From contig NZ_LT629971.1 in assembly GCF_900108565.1 (NCBI RefSeq), positions 2,852,001 to 2,916,000 of the forward strand: 64,000 nt of DNA, read 5' to 3'. This document shows positions 53,950-62,418 of this stretch, piece after piece. Source of the DNA: Mycolicibacterium rutilum. Lineage in GTDB: Bacteria > Actinomycetota > Actinomycetes > Mycobacteriales > Mycobacteriaceae. Each line of letters starts with the position of its first letter. The first letter of the stretch is position 1. The position numbers and the translations under genes were made by a program. The notes beneath the pieces are model-generated. The model saw only the letters and a list, made by a program, of their open reading frames with translations, was not told the origin of the DNA and ran no database searches.

Positions 53950-55160
53950 CCGAACGCTCCTCCGCTGGCCCGCACGCCCGACCGGAACTTGGGCACCCGC
54001 ATGACCACCCGCGTGCCGGCGTCGATCGCCGTCTCGACCACCAGACCGTAATCGTTGCCGAACGCCGCGCGCAGCCGATGATCGACATTGGTCAGCCCGA
54101 CGTGCGCGGAATGACTGTTGGCCGTGGGCGACCCGTCGGCCAGCGCGTCACCGGGCCCGGCCCGTAGCATCTCCGGATCCATCCCGACGCCGTCGTCTTC
54201 GATGGTGATCACGCAGTCCGAGCCCTCGTCGCGGGCGATGATCTCGATCTCGCCGCCGCCGCGGCCGGCGAAACCGTGTCGGACGGCGTTCTCCACCAAC
54301 GGCTGCAGCGCGAGGAACGGCACCACGACGTTGAGCACCTCGGGGGCGACTTGCAGTTTGACCTTCAGGGCTTCGCCGAAACGGGCGCGTTCCAGCGTCA
54401 GGTAGCGGTCGATGTTGCGCAGTTCGTCCGACAGCGTGGTGTACTGCCCGGCGGCCCGAAACGAGTAGCGGGTGAAGTCGGCGAATTCGAGGATCAGCTC
54501 GCGGGCGCGGTCGGGGTCGGTGCGCACGAACGACGCGATCGTGTTGAGCGCGTTGTAGATGAAGTGCGGACTGATCTGGGCGCGCAGCGCGAGCACCTCG
54601 GCGCGGTCGAGGCGGGCGCGGGAGGCGTCGAGTTCGGCGAGTTCGATCTGGCTGGCCGCGTAGCGGGCGACCTCGCCGACCGCGCCGAGCAGGCCGGGCG
54701 CGGGGGAGTGGGTGGTCACCACGACCAGCACGCCGACGACCTCGCTGCCCTCGGCGAACAACGGTTGCGCGACGACCGCCCAGGTCCTGGCGTGGGTGAG
54801 CACGCGGCGCTCCCCGGAGATCGACTCGGCCGCCGCGCGTTCGCAGGCGTCGAGCACGTCGTCGGACCACAGGCCGGTGTCGGGTGGGTCGTGGGCCAGC
54901 AGTCCGCCGTCGCCGCCGTACATGGCGACTCCTTCGGTGCCGGTCAGCCCGCGCAGGAACGGCGCGGCGGTTTCCGCGGAGTCGGTGTCCAGTCCGCGGC
55001 GCAGCGCCCTGGCGGCGAGCGAGGCGGTGTGCAGCGCGGCGTGCACGGCGCGTTCGGTCGGCGTGGCCACCACGCGGCGGGTGCGCACCGCGATGACTGC
55101 GGCGGCGACCGCGGCCACGATCAGTACCGCGGCCAGAACCAGTGCGAGCTCGCCCGACAT
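53946..55160 (-). CDS. LytS-type sensor histidine kinase
   Basis: 404 residues: one N-terminal membrane helix (about 4-26), a GAF-like sensor part (about 35-170), then His_kinase (PF06580) with H199 in ALRAQISPHFIYNALN and an HATPase domain (LVENAVRHGFAGRGGG, IEDDGVGMD). There is no multi-helix 5TM_LYT domain, so the input is probably cytoplasmic. In-frame GTG 55172 is an alternative start. It heads the kinase-regulator-membrane protein-symporter operon. Confidence 0.9.
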   Translation of the reverse strand: MSGELALVLAAVLIVAAVAAAVIAVRTRRVVATPTERAVHAALHTASLAARALRRGLDTDSAETAAPFLRGLTGTEGVAMYGGDGGLLAHDPPDTGLWSDDVLDACERAAAESISGERRVLTHARTWAVVAQPLFAEGSEVVGVLVVVTTHSPAPGLLGAVGEVARYAASQIELAELDASRARLDRAEVLALRAQISPHFIYNALNTIASFVRTDPDRARELILEFADFTRYSFRAAGQYTTLSDELRNIDRYLTLERARFGEALKVKLQVAPEVLNVVVPFLALQPLVENAVRHGFAGRGGGEIEIIARDEGSDCVITIEDDGVGMDPEMLRAGPGDALADGSPTANSHSAHVGLTNVDHRLRAAFGNDYGLVVETAIDAGTRVVMRVPKFRSGVRASGGAFG

Positions 55161-55186
55161 GATGGGGGCCACCTTAAACTGGGGAG

Positions 55187-55765
55187 GTGGCGAAACTGCA
55201 GCTTGTGCAAGATCCGGCGGCCGATGCGCTGCTGGAGTCCAACCCGTTCGCGTTGCTGACGGGCATGTTGCTGGATCAGCAGTATCCGATGGAGCACGCG
55301 TTCGGCGGTCCGAAGAAGATCGCCGACCGGCTCGGTGGCTTCGACGTCCGCGAGATCGCCGACTATGACCCCGAGAAGTTCGCCGAGCTGTGCTCGAAAA
55401 CCCCTGCGATACACCGGTTTCCGGGCTCGATGGCCAAACGCGTCCAGGCGCTGGCGCAGCTGATCGTTGATCGCTACGACGGGGACGCCGCCGCGGTGTG
55501 GACGTCCGGCGATCCCGACGGCGCCGAGGTGCTGCGTCGGCTCAAGGGGCTGCCCGGCTTCGGTGAGCAGAAGGCGAAGATCTTCCTGGCGCTGCTGGGC
55601 AAGCAGTACGGCGTGACCCCAACGGGGTGGCGCAAGGCCGCGGGCGACTACGGCAAGGCGGGTTCGTACATGTCGGTGGCCGACGTCGTCGACGCCGGAT
55701 CGCTGGAGAAGGTGCGGTCGTACAAGAAGCAGGCGAAAGCGGCCGCGAAGGCGGCTAGGGGCTAG
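55187..55765 (+). CDS. HhH-GPD-type base-excision repair protein (Rv1156-like)
   Basis: 192 residues with a helix-hairpin-helix LKGLPGFGEQKAKIFLALLG and a lysine-rich C-terminus. It belongs to an uncharacterised actinobacterial HhH-GPD family; the catalytic Asp that normally follows the HhH in such glycosylases is not evident, so its base specificity is unknown. A -10-like TAAACT lies 6 nt before GTG 55187. It is divergent from the kinase with 26 bp between starts. Confidence 0.87.
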   Translation: MAKLQLVQDPAADALLESNPFALLTGMLLDQQYPMEHAFGGPKKIADRLGGFDVREIADYDPEKFAELCSKTPAIHRFPGSMAKRVQALAQLIVDRYDGDAAAVWTSGDPDGAEVLRRLKGLPGFGEQKAKIFLALLGKQYGVTPTGWRKAAGDYGKAGSYMSVADVVDAGSLEKVRSYKKQAKAAAKAARG

Positions 55766-56162
55766 GAACCGCCTTGCGCCGGGCCGGCGCGGCGTCGTCG
55801 GAGTCCAGCCGCGCCAACGTCTTGAGGACGCCTGCCACGACACGTCCCGTCGCGGTCCCGGTGTCGAGACCCTCCCTGAGGGTGCGCAGTCGCAGGCCCC
55901 GCTCGGTGAGTTCGGCGATCGTGCGGGTCACCTCGGTGCCGGTGCGGCCGAGCCGGTCGAGTCCGACGACGATGACGGTGTCGCCGGAACGGGCGTAGCT
56001 CAGCAGCGCGTGCAGCCCGGCGCGCACCCGGTCGGCGGATTCCGACAGTCGGTCGGTGAACACCCGACGCGGGTCGACACCCGCAGCGCTGAGCTCCGCG
56101 AGCTGACCGTCCAGGCCCTGCTCGGCGGTGCTTGCTGTGGCGTACCCCAGCGTGCAGGTCAC
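55755..56162 (-). CDS. Isolated serine-recombinase catalytic-domain protein
   Basis: 135 residues with the resolvase pattern: YATASTAEQ (nucleophile S11), GLDRLGRTGTEV (R70, R73). It ends after the catalytic domain and lacks the C-terminal helix-turn-helix. The arginine that usually precedes the serine (YARVST) is Thr9. Both features suggest a degraded or repurposed recombinase. Its 3' end overlaps the convergent HhH gene by 11 bp. There are no flanking repeats that mark a mobile element. Confidence 0.7.
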   Translation of the reverse strand: MTCTLGYATASTAEQGLDGQLAELSAAGVDPRRVFTDRLSESADRVRAGLHALLSYARSGDTVIVVGLDRLGRTGTEVTRTIAELTERGLRLRTLREGLDTGTATGRVVAGVLKTLARLDSDDAAPARRKAVPSP

Positions 56163-56236
56163 CCGTCCACGGTCCCACGGTGCGTGCGGCCTTGGAAGCG
56201 ACCGGCCGACATCGAGTCTCGTTGCCGACAGAACCG

Positions 56237-56908
56237 TTACCGGATGTCGACCTGGCCGAGCGCCGGACCGTCGAACCGTTCCCTGGTGGCGATCTCGGCC
56301 ACCGGCCTACGTTTGAGTTTGGTCAGCTGGCGGACCGGCTTGCCGAGCGGCAGCAGCGCCGCGACGGCATAGGTGTCGGGGATGCCGAGCAGTTCCTTGA
56401 TGCGGGGCTCCGACGCCACCGCTGCGGTGGTCAACACGCCGCCGTAACCCTCGTTGCGCGCGGCCAGCAGGATGTTCCACACGAACGGGTACACCGACGC
56501 GCCGGCGATCAGCCCGATCCGGTCCAGGTGCTGATCGAACGCCGCCACGACGCCGAGGTCGACACACACCACCAGCACCACCTCGGCGGTCCGCAGCGGC
56601 GACTGGTCGGGCACCCGGACCGCCGCGATGGTCTGCGCGTCGACACCGCAGGGCTGCACCGGATTCCACGGGCTCTCGCCGTTGCGGGCCTGCGCGATGT
56701 AGCGCTGAGCGGCCGGCACCGCACAGGCGATCAGCTCTTCGCGGGTCTGCTCATCGCGCACCGCGATCACCCGGTTGCCCTGCCGGTTGCCGCCGCTGGG
56801 CGCGAACCGCGCGTTGTCGAGGATGCGTTCGAGGACGTCGTCGGGCAGCGGCTCGCCGGTGTACTCGCGCACCGCGGCGGTCGTGCGCATGACGTCGTAG
56901 ATGTCCAT
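56237..56908 (-). CDS. Nitroreductase-family flavoprotein
   Basis: 223 residues from ATG 56908: MDIYDVMRTTAAVREYTGEPL, FAPSGGNRQGNR (FMN binding) and GYGGVLTTAAVASEPRIKELLGIPDTYAVAALLPLG, all classical nitroreductase features. FMN-dependent reduction of nitro, quinone or related compounds; dimeric. A 13-bp tandem repeat lies immediately upstream. The natural substrate is unknown. Confidence 0.88.
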   Translation of the reverse strand: MDIYDVMRTTAAVREYTGEPLPDDVLERILDNARFAPSGGNRQGNRVIAVRDEQTREELIACAVPAAQRYIAQARNGESPWNPVQPCGVDAQTIAAVRVPDQSPLRTAEVVLVVCVDLGVVAAFDQHLDRIGLIAGASVYPFVWNILLAARNEGYGGVLTTAAVASEPRIKELLGIPDTYAVAALLPLGKPVRQLTKLKRRPVAEIATRERFDGPALGQVDIR

Positions 56909-56909
56909 C

Positions 56910-56935
56910 GCTCTATCTTGGGGCTGTATCTTGGG
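56910..56935 (+). repeat. Tandem 13-bp repeat in the nitroreductase leader
   Basis: GCTCTATCTTGGG followed directly by GCTGTATCTTGGG, one mismatch. On the minus strand the units lie just before the nitroreductase ATG. It could be a regulator site or simple slippage. Confidence 0.6.
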
Positions 56936-56968
56936 CTTGTCGGTGGCGACCTGTGCGAAGGTGAGGAT

Positions 56969-57115
56969 ATGAAGACGCACCTGAACTGCCCGTGTGGCGA
57001 AGCGATCGTCGGCAAGGACGAGGAGGATCTGGTCGAGAAGGCCCAGGCCCACCTGTCCGAGGCGCATCCCGGTCGCGATTACGACCGGGACGCGATCCTC
57101 TTCATGGCTTACTGA
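56969..57115 (+). CDS. DUF1059-like small protein
   Basis: 48 residues: MKTHLNCPCGEAIVGKDEED then a helical LVEKAQAHLSEAHPGRDY and end DAILFMAY. The N-terminal CPCG and later His residues suggest a small metal-binding fold, as in DUF1059. ATG 56969 follows AAGGTGAGG. It is divergent from nitroreductase by 60 bp, and a strong bidirectional hairpin follows. Confidence 0.82.
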   Translation: MKTHLNCPCGEAIVGKDEEDLVEKAQAHLSEAHPGRDYDRDAILFMAY

Positions 57116-57122
57116 TCCCAGA

Positions 57123-57169
57123 CCGACGCAATGGTCGATCGCGGGCCGGCGGATCGACCAAAACGTCGG
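57123..57169. terminator. Nested-stem bidirectional terminator
   Basis: Outer stem CCGACG (57123-57128) with CGTCGG (57164-57169); inner stem GGTCGATC (57133-57140) with GATCGACC (57152-57159); the internal loops CAAT and AAAA are opposed. GTTT follows on the plus strand. It separates DUF1059 from the convergent Ala/Pro-rich gene. Confidence 0.75.
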
Positions 57170-57191
57170 TTTCGCGAGAACGAGTGACCCG

Positions 57192-58127
57192 TCACGGCAC
57201 CACCGTCGAGCCGATGGTCGGCATGAACTGGCACTGCTTCTCGGTGGTGGTGACCTGCCCGAAGATCGTCGACAGGATGCTGCCCGATCCGGTGTCGGCG
57301 ATGGCCGTCAGCGTCGTGGGCCCCTCCGGGTTGATGTCCGGGCGTGGCTTGAGCGTCGCGCTGCCCGACTTGCCGGTGGTCAGGTTGACCCAGGTGACGT
57401 TGAGCGGCAGCGTCTGCTCCGCCGCGGGGCCCGGTGTGCCGACCGCGGTGAACACGTAGGCCGTCTGACCGGGACCCGGCCCGGGTGTCGGGATCTTCGC
57501 CGGCCCGGCCACCGAGATCGCGGTGGCCAGCACGTTGCCGCCGTCCTTGAGGCAGCCGTTGCTGATCGACGGGTAGAGGAAGTCCTGCTTGGGCGGGGCG
57601 TCGGCACCGAACGCGGCGCCCGGGGCCGCCGCGGGCGCGGCCTCGGGTGCCGGAGCCGCTTCGGGTGCGGGGGCCGGAACGGGAGCCGGGGCGGCCGCTT
57701 CGGGTGCCGGCGCGGGGGCCGGCAACGCCTCGACGGGACCGACCGCGTGTGCCGGGTCGATGCCCGCCGGCAGATGGGCCTGCTCGCCCGGTACCGCACC
57801 CGGTGCGGGCGTGTGCGCGACGAACTGGTTCACCGCCGACGCGACATTGCGCGAATCCGCCGGGGCGATCGCATCGCCGGCGAACACCGCGGCGGCGGCC
57901 ATCAGCGTGGAAGCCGCGTTGGTCGGGTCGGCGGCGGCCTGCTGGATCGCCGGGCTGATGCCCTGGACCGCGCTCAGGCCGGGCGCCTGCAGCACGTCGA
58001 TCGGCAGTGCGGGCGCCGGCGCGGGCGCCGGTTGTGCCCCGGCCACACCGGCCACGCCGCCGACGAGCAGCGTGGCCGATGAACCGATCGCGACGGCGAC
58101 GGTGGCGAACATCCTTCGAGCTGACAT
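57192..58127 (-). CDS. Exported Ala/Pro-rich protein (Rv1157c-like)
   Basis: 311 residues from ATG 58127 (GGGGGAG upstream): signal peptide to about residue 31 (GGVAGVAGAQP), an Ala/Pro low-complexity middle (about 125-178) and a folded C-terminal part (about 180-311) with cysteines NGCLKDG and KQCQFMP. Conserved next to a second Ala/Pro-rich gene as in M. tuberculosis. A cell-envelope role is likely; nothing more is known to me. Confidence 0.87.
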   Translation of the reverse strand: MSARRMFATVAVAIGSSATLLVGGVAGVAGAQPAPAPAPALPIDVLQAPGLSAVQGISPAIQQAAADPTNAASTLMAAAAVFAGDAIAPADSRNVASAVNQFVAHTPAPGAVPGEQAHLPAGIDPAHAVGPVEALPAPAPAPEAAAPAPVPAPAPEAAPAPEAAPAAAPGAAFGADAPPKQDFLYPSISNGCLKDGGNVLATAISVAGPAKIPTPGPGPGQTAYVFTAVGTPGPAAEQTLPLNVTWVNLTTGKSGSATLKPRPDINPEGPTTLTAIADTGSGSILSTIFGQVTTTEKQCQFMPTIGSTVVP

Positions 58128-58180
58128 GGCTCCCCCTTGGTGTGCGAGTGGTGGTGTGTTGGCCTTCGTCGCCGTCACTG

Positions 58181-58735
58181 TCAGGGCAGGGCCGACAGCG
58201 GCATCAGCAGCGGTGCCACGCTCGCCGGCGCTGCGGCAGGTGCGGCAGCCGCAGCGGGCGCGGCGGCGACCGGAGCGCTCGGCAGGGCGGCGTTCGCGGC
58301 GGCCGGCAGCAGACCCGTCAGCGGCGAGTTCTGCGGCAGCAGTGACGCCAGGCCGGTCGGCAGGTTCGACAGCAGGTTCGCCGGGTTGGCCGGTGCGGTC
58401 GAGCTCGCCGGCGTGTTCAGCGGCGCGGCCGGCATGCCGGGCAGCGTCGAGGGCGGCTGGGGCAGGGTGACCGTGGCCGTCGCCGACGGCGGTGCCGCGG
58501 CCGGAGCGGCTGCCGGAGCCTGCGCATTGCCCAGCAGCGAGGTGAAGCCCTGCATCAGCTGCGTGGCGGCGGCAGGATTCGCGAGCTGCTCGATGAACGG
58601 CAGACCGGGCACGCTGGGCGCCGGCGCCGGCGGGGCGGGCTGAGCCGCCGCGGTGGCGCTCAGCGCAACAGCAGCCGACACCGCTCCCGCCGAGGCAATC
58701 ATCGTGGTTACGAACAGTTTTCTGGTGCGGTGCAT
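58181..58735 (-). CDS. Exported Ala/Pro-rich protein (Rv1158c-like)
   Basis: 184 residues, ATG 58735 with GGGAGA upstream: signal peptide (cleavage near SATAAAQP, residue 31-32), then almost entirely Ala/Pro/Leu with a short helical block [23 protein letters not shown]. No cysteines. It lies 53 bp before the related gene, so both are probably co-expressed from the region upstream of pimE. Confidence 0.85.
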   Translation of the reverse strand: MHRTRKLFVTTMIASAGAVSAAVALSATAAAQPAPPAPAPSVPGLPFIEQLANPAAATQLMQGFTSLLGNAQAPAAAPAAAPPSATATVTLPQPPSTLPGMPAAPLNTPASSTAPANPANLLSNLPTGLASLLPQNSPLTGLLPAAANAALPSAPVAAAPAAAAAPAAAPASVAPLLMPLSALP

Positions 58736-58782
58736 GGTTCTCCCAATCGGTTGTGTGGCACGCCTTCGCCCGAAGCTACGGA

Positions 58783-58807
58783 GTTACTGGTGTTACTCAA
58801 GTGACAC
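58783..58807. promoter_or_regulatory. Triple 9-bp-spaced direct repeat upstream of pimE
   Basis: GTTACT (58783), GTTACT (58792) and GTGACA (58801) begin exactly 9 bp apart. The last two also form an inverted repeat, GTGTTACTCAAGTGACAC. The site lies between the divergent Rv1158c-like and pimE genes. Similar GTnACA direct repeats are bound by MtrA; assignment to MtrA is inference. Confidence 0.4.
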
Positions 58808-58848
58808 GTGTGGCGGTTATTCAACCGTTACGGATGCGAAGGGAATCG

Positions 58849-60072
58849 GTGACCGTCTATAGAGTCAGTCGAATCGACACCTCGACCGCCGCCGATCCGT
58901 CGGCGCCGCGCGGACCTTCCCGACTGGCCGCCGCGGCGCCGATCCTGCTGGTGGTCAGCATCGCGGCCCGGCTGGCGTGGACGTATCTGGTGCCCAACGG
59001 TGCGAACTTCGTCGACCTGCACGTCTATGTGGGCGGGGCCGGCGCGCTCGACGGTCCCGGTGCGCTCTACGACTACGTCTACGCCGACCAGACCCCGGAC
59101 TTCCCGCTGCCGTTCACGTATCCGCCGTTCGCGGCGGTGGTGTTCTACCCGCTGCACCTGCTGCCGTTCGGGCTCGTCGCGTTCCTGTGGCAGCTCGGCA
59201 TCATCGCCGCGCTGTACGGGGTGGTGCGGGTCAGCCAGCGGCTGCTCGGCGGCGGGGACCGGCGTGTCGCGATGCTGTGGACGGCCGTCGGCATCTGGAT
59301 CGAACCGCTGCGCAGCACCTTCGACTACGGGCAGGTCAATGTTCTGCTGGTGCTGGCGGTCCTGTACGCGGTGTACAGCACGCGGTGGTGGGTGTCGGGC
59401 CTGTTGGTCGGGCTGGCGGCGGGCATCAAACTGACGCCGGCGGTTTCCGGGCTCTACTTCGTGGGAGCGCGGCGATGGGGCGTCGTCCTCTGCTCGGCGG
59501 TGACTTTCTTTGCCACGATTGGCATTTCGGCGTTGATCGTCGGAGGGCAGACGCGTCGCTACTTCTTCGATCTGCTGGGCGACGCCGACCGCGTCGGGCC
59601 GATCGGGACGTCGTTCAACCAGTCGTGGCGGGGCGCGATCTCGCGGATCCTCGGCCACGACGCCCAGTACGGGCCTGCGGTGCTGGCGGGGATTGCCGTG
59701 ACCGCGGTGCTGGCGCTGCTGGCGTGGCGCGCGATCGGCGGCGCGGCGGATCGACTGGGCGCGCTGGTCGTGGTGCAGCTGTTCGGGCTGCTGCTGTCGC
59801 CGATCTCGTGGACGCACCACTGGGTGTGGTTGATCCCGCTGATGATCTGGCTGTTGCACGGTCCGCTGCGGTCCCGACTCGGCGCGCGCGTGTTGGGCTG
59901 GGGCTGGCTCGCGTTGACGCTGATCGGGGTGCCGTGGCTGCTGAGCTTCGCGCAGCCGACGATCTGGGAGATCTCGCGGCCGTGGTATCTCGGGTGGGCC
60001 GGGCTGGTCTACGTCGTGGCGACGCTGGCGACGTTGGCCTGGGTCGCCGCTACTGGCCGACGATCCCGTTGA
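58849..60072 (+). CDS. pimE: Polyprenol-phosphate-mannose-dependent alpha-1,2-mannosyltransferase PimE
   Basis: 407 residues, GT-C/GT87 fold with about 10-12 membrane helices. The essential aspartate of PimE corresponds to D56 in FVDLHVY. PimE adds the fifth mannose to phosphatidylinositol mannoside on the periplasmic face. GTG 58849 follows GAAGGGA; ATG 58834 would add five residues. Position, length and neighbours agree with Rv1159. The 3' end overlaps phhB by 23 bp. Confidence 0.92.
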   Translation: MTVYRVSRIDTSTAADPSAPRGPSRLAAAAPILLVVSIAARLAWTYLVPNGANFVDLHVYVGGAGALDGPGALYDYVYADQTPDFPLPFTYPPFAAVVFYPLHLLPFGLVAFLWQLGIIAALYGVVRVSQRLLGGGDRRVAMLWTAVGIWIEPLRSTFDYGQVNVLLVLAVLYAVYSTRWWVSGLLVGLAAGIKLTPAVSGLYFVGARRWGVVLCSAVTFFATIGISALIVGGQTRRYFFDLLGDADRVGPIGTSFNQSWRGAISRILGHDAQYGPAVLAGIAVTAVLALLAWRAIGGAADRLGALVVVQLFGLLLSPISWTHHWVWLIPLMIWLLHGPLRSRLGARVLGWGWLALTLIGVPWLLSFAQPTIWEISRPWYLGWAGLVYVVATLATLAWVAATGRRSR

Positions 60073-60334
60073 TGTCGCGGGCCATCTCGACGTCCTTGTC
60101 GGTGATGCCGCCCTCGGAATGCGTGACCAGCGCGAAAGTCACTGTGCGCCATCGGATGTCGATGTCGGGGTGATGGTCTTTGGCTTCGGCGTGCTCGCCG
60201 ACCCGGCGGACCGCGTCGATACCGTCGAGGAATGCCGGGAACTTGATCGAGCGACGCAGGGTGCCCTCGGCGCGCTCCCAGCCGGGCAGGTCGGGCAGTG
60301 CGGCGTCTACTTGGTCGTCCGTTAACACAGCCAT
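60050..60334 (-). CDS. phhB: Pterin-4-alpha-carbinolamine dehydratase (PhhB-like)
   Basis: 94 residues with the signature [12 protein letters not shown] and [20 protein letters not shown], the PCD/DCoH fold. It dehydrates pterin carbinolamine or acts as a structural protein; M. tuberculosis has it at the same place (Rv1159A). A -10-like TACCGT lies 7 nt before the ATG on the minus strand, back to back with the mutT2 -10. Confidence 0.9.
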   Translation of the reverse strand: MAVLTDDQVDAALPDLPGWERAEGTLRRSIKFPAFLDGIDAVRRVGEHAEAKDHHPDIDIRWRTVTFALVTHSEGGITDKDVEMARDINGIVGQ

Positions 60335-60341
60335 GCGATTG

Positions 60342-60353
60342 ACGGTATACCTT
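60342..60353. promoter_or_regulatory. Abutting divergent -10 elements for phhB and mutT2
   Basis: The minus-strand TACCGT (60342-60347) and plus-strand TACCTT (60348-60353) meet within GGTATACC. Start codons at 60334 and 60362 are 7 and 8 nt away, so both messages are probably leaderless and initiation must be mutually exclusive. Confidence 0.55.
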
Positions 60354-60361
60354 CGATCGCG

Positions 60362-60751
60362 ATGTCAGATCAGATCGTGGTCGCCGGTGCGCTGATCGAC
60401 GGCGCCGCGCTGCTGGTCGCCCAGCGTGAGCGGCCACCCGAGCTCGCCGGATTGTGGGAACTGCCCGGTGGCAAGGTCGCCGCGGGGGAGAGCGACGAGG
60501 CCGCGCTGGCGCGTGAACTGGCCGAGGAACTCGGCGTCGACGTAACGGTGGGTGCGCGCCTCGGAGCCGACGTCGCGCTGGGCCCGGCGACGTTCCTGCG
60601 GGCCTATCTCGTCACTCAGACCGGGGGCACGCTGCACCCCAACGACCACCGCGCGCTGCGCTGGGTCACTGCTGACGAACTCGATTGTCTCGCTTGGGTT
60701 CCCGCCGACCGCGCCTGGGTGGCCGACCTGAAGCTCGCGCTGGGCGGCTAG
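60362..60751 (+). CDS. mutT2: Nudix hydrolase MutT2
   Basis: 129 residues with a complete Nudix box (37-59: [24 protein letters not shown]). MutT2 of mycobacteria hydrolyses 5-methyl-dCTP/dCTP and has a role in nucleotide sanitation. The length matches a single-domain MutT. It follows phhB divergently and its stop shares CTAG with a convergent small gene. Confidence 0.92.
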   Translation: MSDQIVVAGALIDGAALLVAQRERPPELAGLWELPGGKVAAGESDEAALARELAEELGVDVTVGARLGADVALGPATFLRAYLVTQTGGTLHPNDHRALRWVTADELDCLAWVPADRAWVADLKLALGG

Positions 60752-61008
60752 TAGCGCAGCCCGTCGTCGACGACTCGGACCCCCGCGTGATGATGTAGCG
60801 CGTAGATCGGATGCATCAGTGCCGGATGGCGGCAGTGGACGCAGGTTTCGCGCGAACGGTTGGTCGACGACAGCGTCAGGTGGTGACAGGTCGCGCACCG
60901 CACTACGTAGGACGCGCCCATCCAGTTGAGTAATCCGATGTAGATCGCCGCGACTGCCGCGGCTGCGAGCAGTCCGATGAGTACCAGGGCGGAAATCTCG
61001 TACGCCAC
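60748..61008 (-). CDS. Small membrane-anchored zinc-ribbon-like protein
   Basis: 86 residues from GTG 61008 (GGAGG upstream; TTG 61014 is an alternative): one membrane helix (about 5-28) followed by CATCHH and CVHCRH, two CxxC-type pairs that could bind zinc. I recognise similar unnamed actinobacterial proteins but no function. It lies alone between convergent mutT2 and a divergent membrane gene. Confidence 0.75.
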   Translation of the reverse strand: MAYEISALVLIGLLAAAAVAAIYIGLLNWMGASYVVRCATCHHLTLSSTNRSRETCVHCRHPALMHPIYALHHHAGVRVVDDGLRY

Positions 61009-61097
61009 GATCAACTACCTCCCTCTGATCGGGGATGCTGTCGACAATACGAGTGCACCCTGCTCATAGCCTGTGAACGCGGCTAGTGTTCCAAGCC

Positions 61098-62177
61098 ATG
61101 CGTGTGCTGCGCGTCATCTGGCGAGGTGTGCTCGCGTTCGACCGGATCGGCGCTCGCGTACCGCAACTGGTGCAGATGTGGCTGGTGGAGCTGTTCTTCG
61201 CGGTGCCGCTGACATCCTTCATCGCGAAACTCATCGACATCCGCGGGGCGTTCGGTGTCCCGGGCACCGGCGCGTCTCTCGACGGCGTGTTCTGGGGCGC
61301 GCTCGCGGTGTCGGTGGTGTGCGGCTTCTTCTTCGTCCGCGGGCTCGTCAAACCGCGTGTGAAACACGGGTCGTGGACGCCGATGGTCAGCGCCGACATC
61401 GGCGACGTCACCCTCTACGGCGGCAACCGCGCGTGGCGCGTCGAATACGACTATCTGATAAGCCATCCGTCGTACTCGCTGCTGCTGTTGCTCACCGCGC
61501 CGATCCCCGCCGTCATGGTGCTCATGACGATCAATCACGGCGACAACACGTTCTACTGGCGCGTGGCGGGCGTCGTCGGACTCGTCGTCCTGGCGCTGAT
61601 GGCGGTGGCGCGCTTGGTGAGTTGGTACGTGTTCCGGATCGCCCGCCGCGACATCGATGCGCACGCCGCCGCGCAGGGTATGTCCCCGCGCAAGCTCGGC
61701 TGGGAGATGGCGTGGAAACCGCTGCTGATGCTCGTGGTGATGTGCTACGTCGTGGTCGGCGTCCCGATCGCCTACATGTGGTGGGACGAGCTGCGCACGA
61801 TCGACAAGCTGCCCGTCGTGACTGTCGCCGACGGGGTCGATGCGGTGGACCAGTACCGGCGGGTCGAGGGCGACGTCGTCGGCAAACCCGTCTACTGGGC
61901 GCCGGGCGGGACCGGCCGGGGCGGCAACAACTTCTCCGGAGCCGGTGTGCTGGTTAATCTTCCGTCCGGCGGTGAAGCGCTGCTCCTGGCCGAGTCGCTG
62001 TCGGTGCCCGACTTCGTCGGGGTGATGGACGACGTCCGCAACGACGAGATCCGCACCCACGGGCGTGTCATCGACGCGATCACCGAGACGCAGCAGCAGT
62101 ACTACGGCTTCGACGAAAATGCCTTCGAGGACCCGCCTCCGGACGGGCGGGTGCTGGTGCTCCTGTCATACCCGTAG
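61098..62177 (+). CDS. Conserved membrane protein of unknown function
   Basis: 359 residues from ATG 61098, about four membrane helices (around 24-44, 66-84, 127-165, 212-235) and a soluble C-terminal region (about 240-359). A -10-like TAGTGT lies 8 nt before the start. No family is recognised. It fills part of the interval where M. tuberculosis has nar genes. Confidence 0.75.
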   Translation: MRVLRVIWRGVLAFDRIGARVPQLVQMWLVELFFAVPLTSFIAKLIDIRGAFGVPGTGASLDGVFWGALAVSVVCGFFFVRGLVKPRVKHGSWTPMVSADIGDVTLYGGNRAWRVEYDYLISHPSYSLLLLLTAPIPAVMVLMTINHGDNTFYWRVAGVVGLVVLALMAVARLVSWYVFRIARRDIDAHAAAQGMSPRKLGWEMAWKPLLMLVVMCYVVVGVPIAYMWWDELRTIDKLPVVTVADGVDAVDQYRRVEGDVVGKPVYWAPGGTGRGGNNFSGAGVLVNLPSGGEALLLAESLSVPDFVGVMDDVRNDEIRTHGRVIDAITETQQQYYGFDENAFEDPPPDGRVLVLLSYP

Positions 62178-62195
62178 GCGCCGGCGGGGTAGGCG

Positions 62196-62363
62196 CTATT
62201 TGCGCCGCGCGCGCTTGAACACCTTCGTCAGATCCTTGCCGCGCAGCCCGTTGCGTTCGGCCTTGCGAACCTCGTGCACCACGACGGGGCAGCGCTTGCA
62301 CCGCGGTTTGCTGCGGCAGCATTTCTTCTTGGGTTTGAGGTCGGCGAGCTTGCTGGGCTTCAA
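62196..62363 (-). CDS. 55-residue Cys/Lys-rich small protein
   Basis: From TTG 62363: LKPSKLADLKPKKKCCRSKP, then RCKRCPVVVHEV and a basic tail ending KVFKRARRK. Four cysteines (CC, C..C) and many Lys/Arg suggest metal or nucleic-acid binding. I recall similar KKKCCRS-RCKRCP proteins across actinobacteria. A non-ATG start is the weak point; no ATG or GTG is in frame nearby. It is divergent from typA. Confidence 0.68.
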   Translation of the reverse strand: MKPSKLADLKPKKKCCRSKPRCKRCPVVVHEVRKAERNGLRGKDLTKVFKRARRK

Positions 62364-62418
62364 GTGACGGGCATCTCTCGTTTTCGTGATTGGCCGACCG
62401 CACTGCGACAATCTGTCA

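Noticed and set aside
58021..58120. Ala/Pro repeats of the Rv1157c/Rv1158c-like genes as a tandem-repeat array
   Set aside because: They are codon-level low complexity within coding sequence, without a constant repeat unit.
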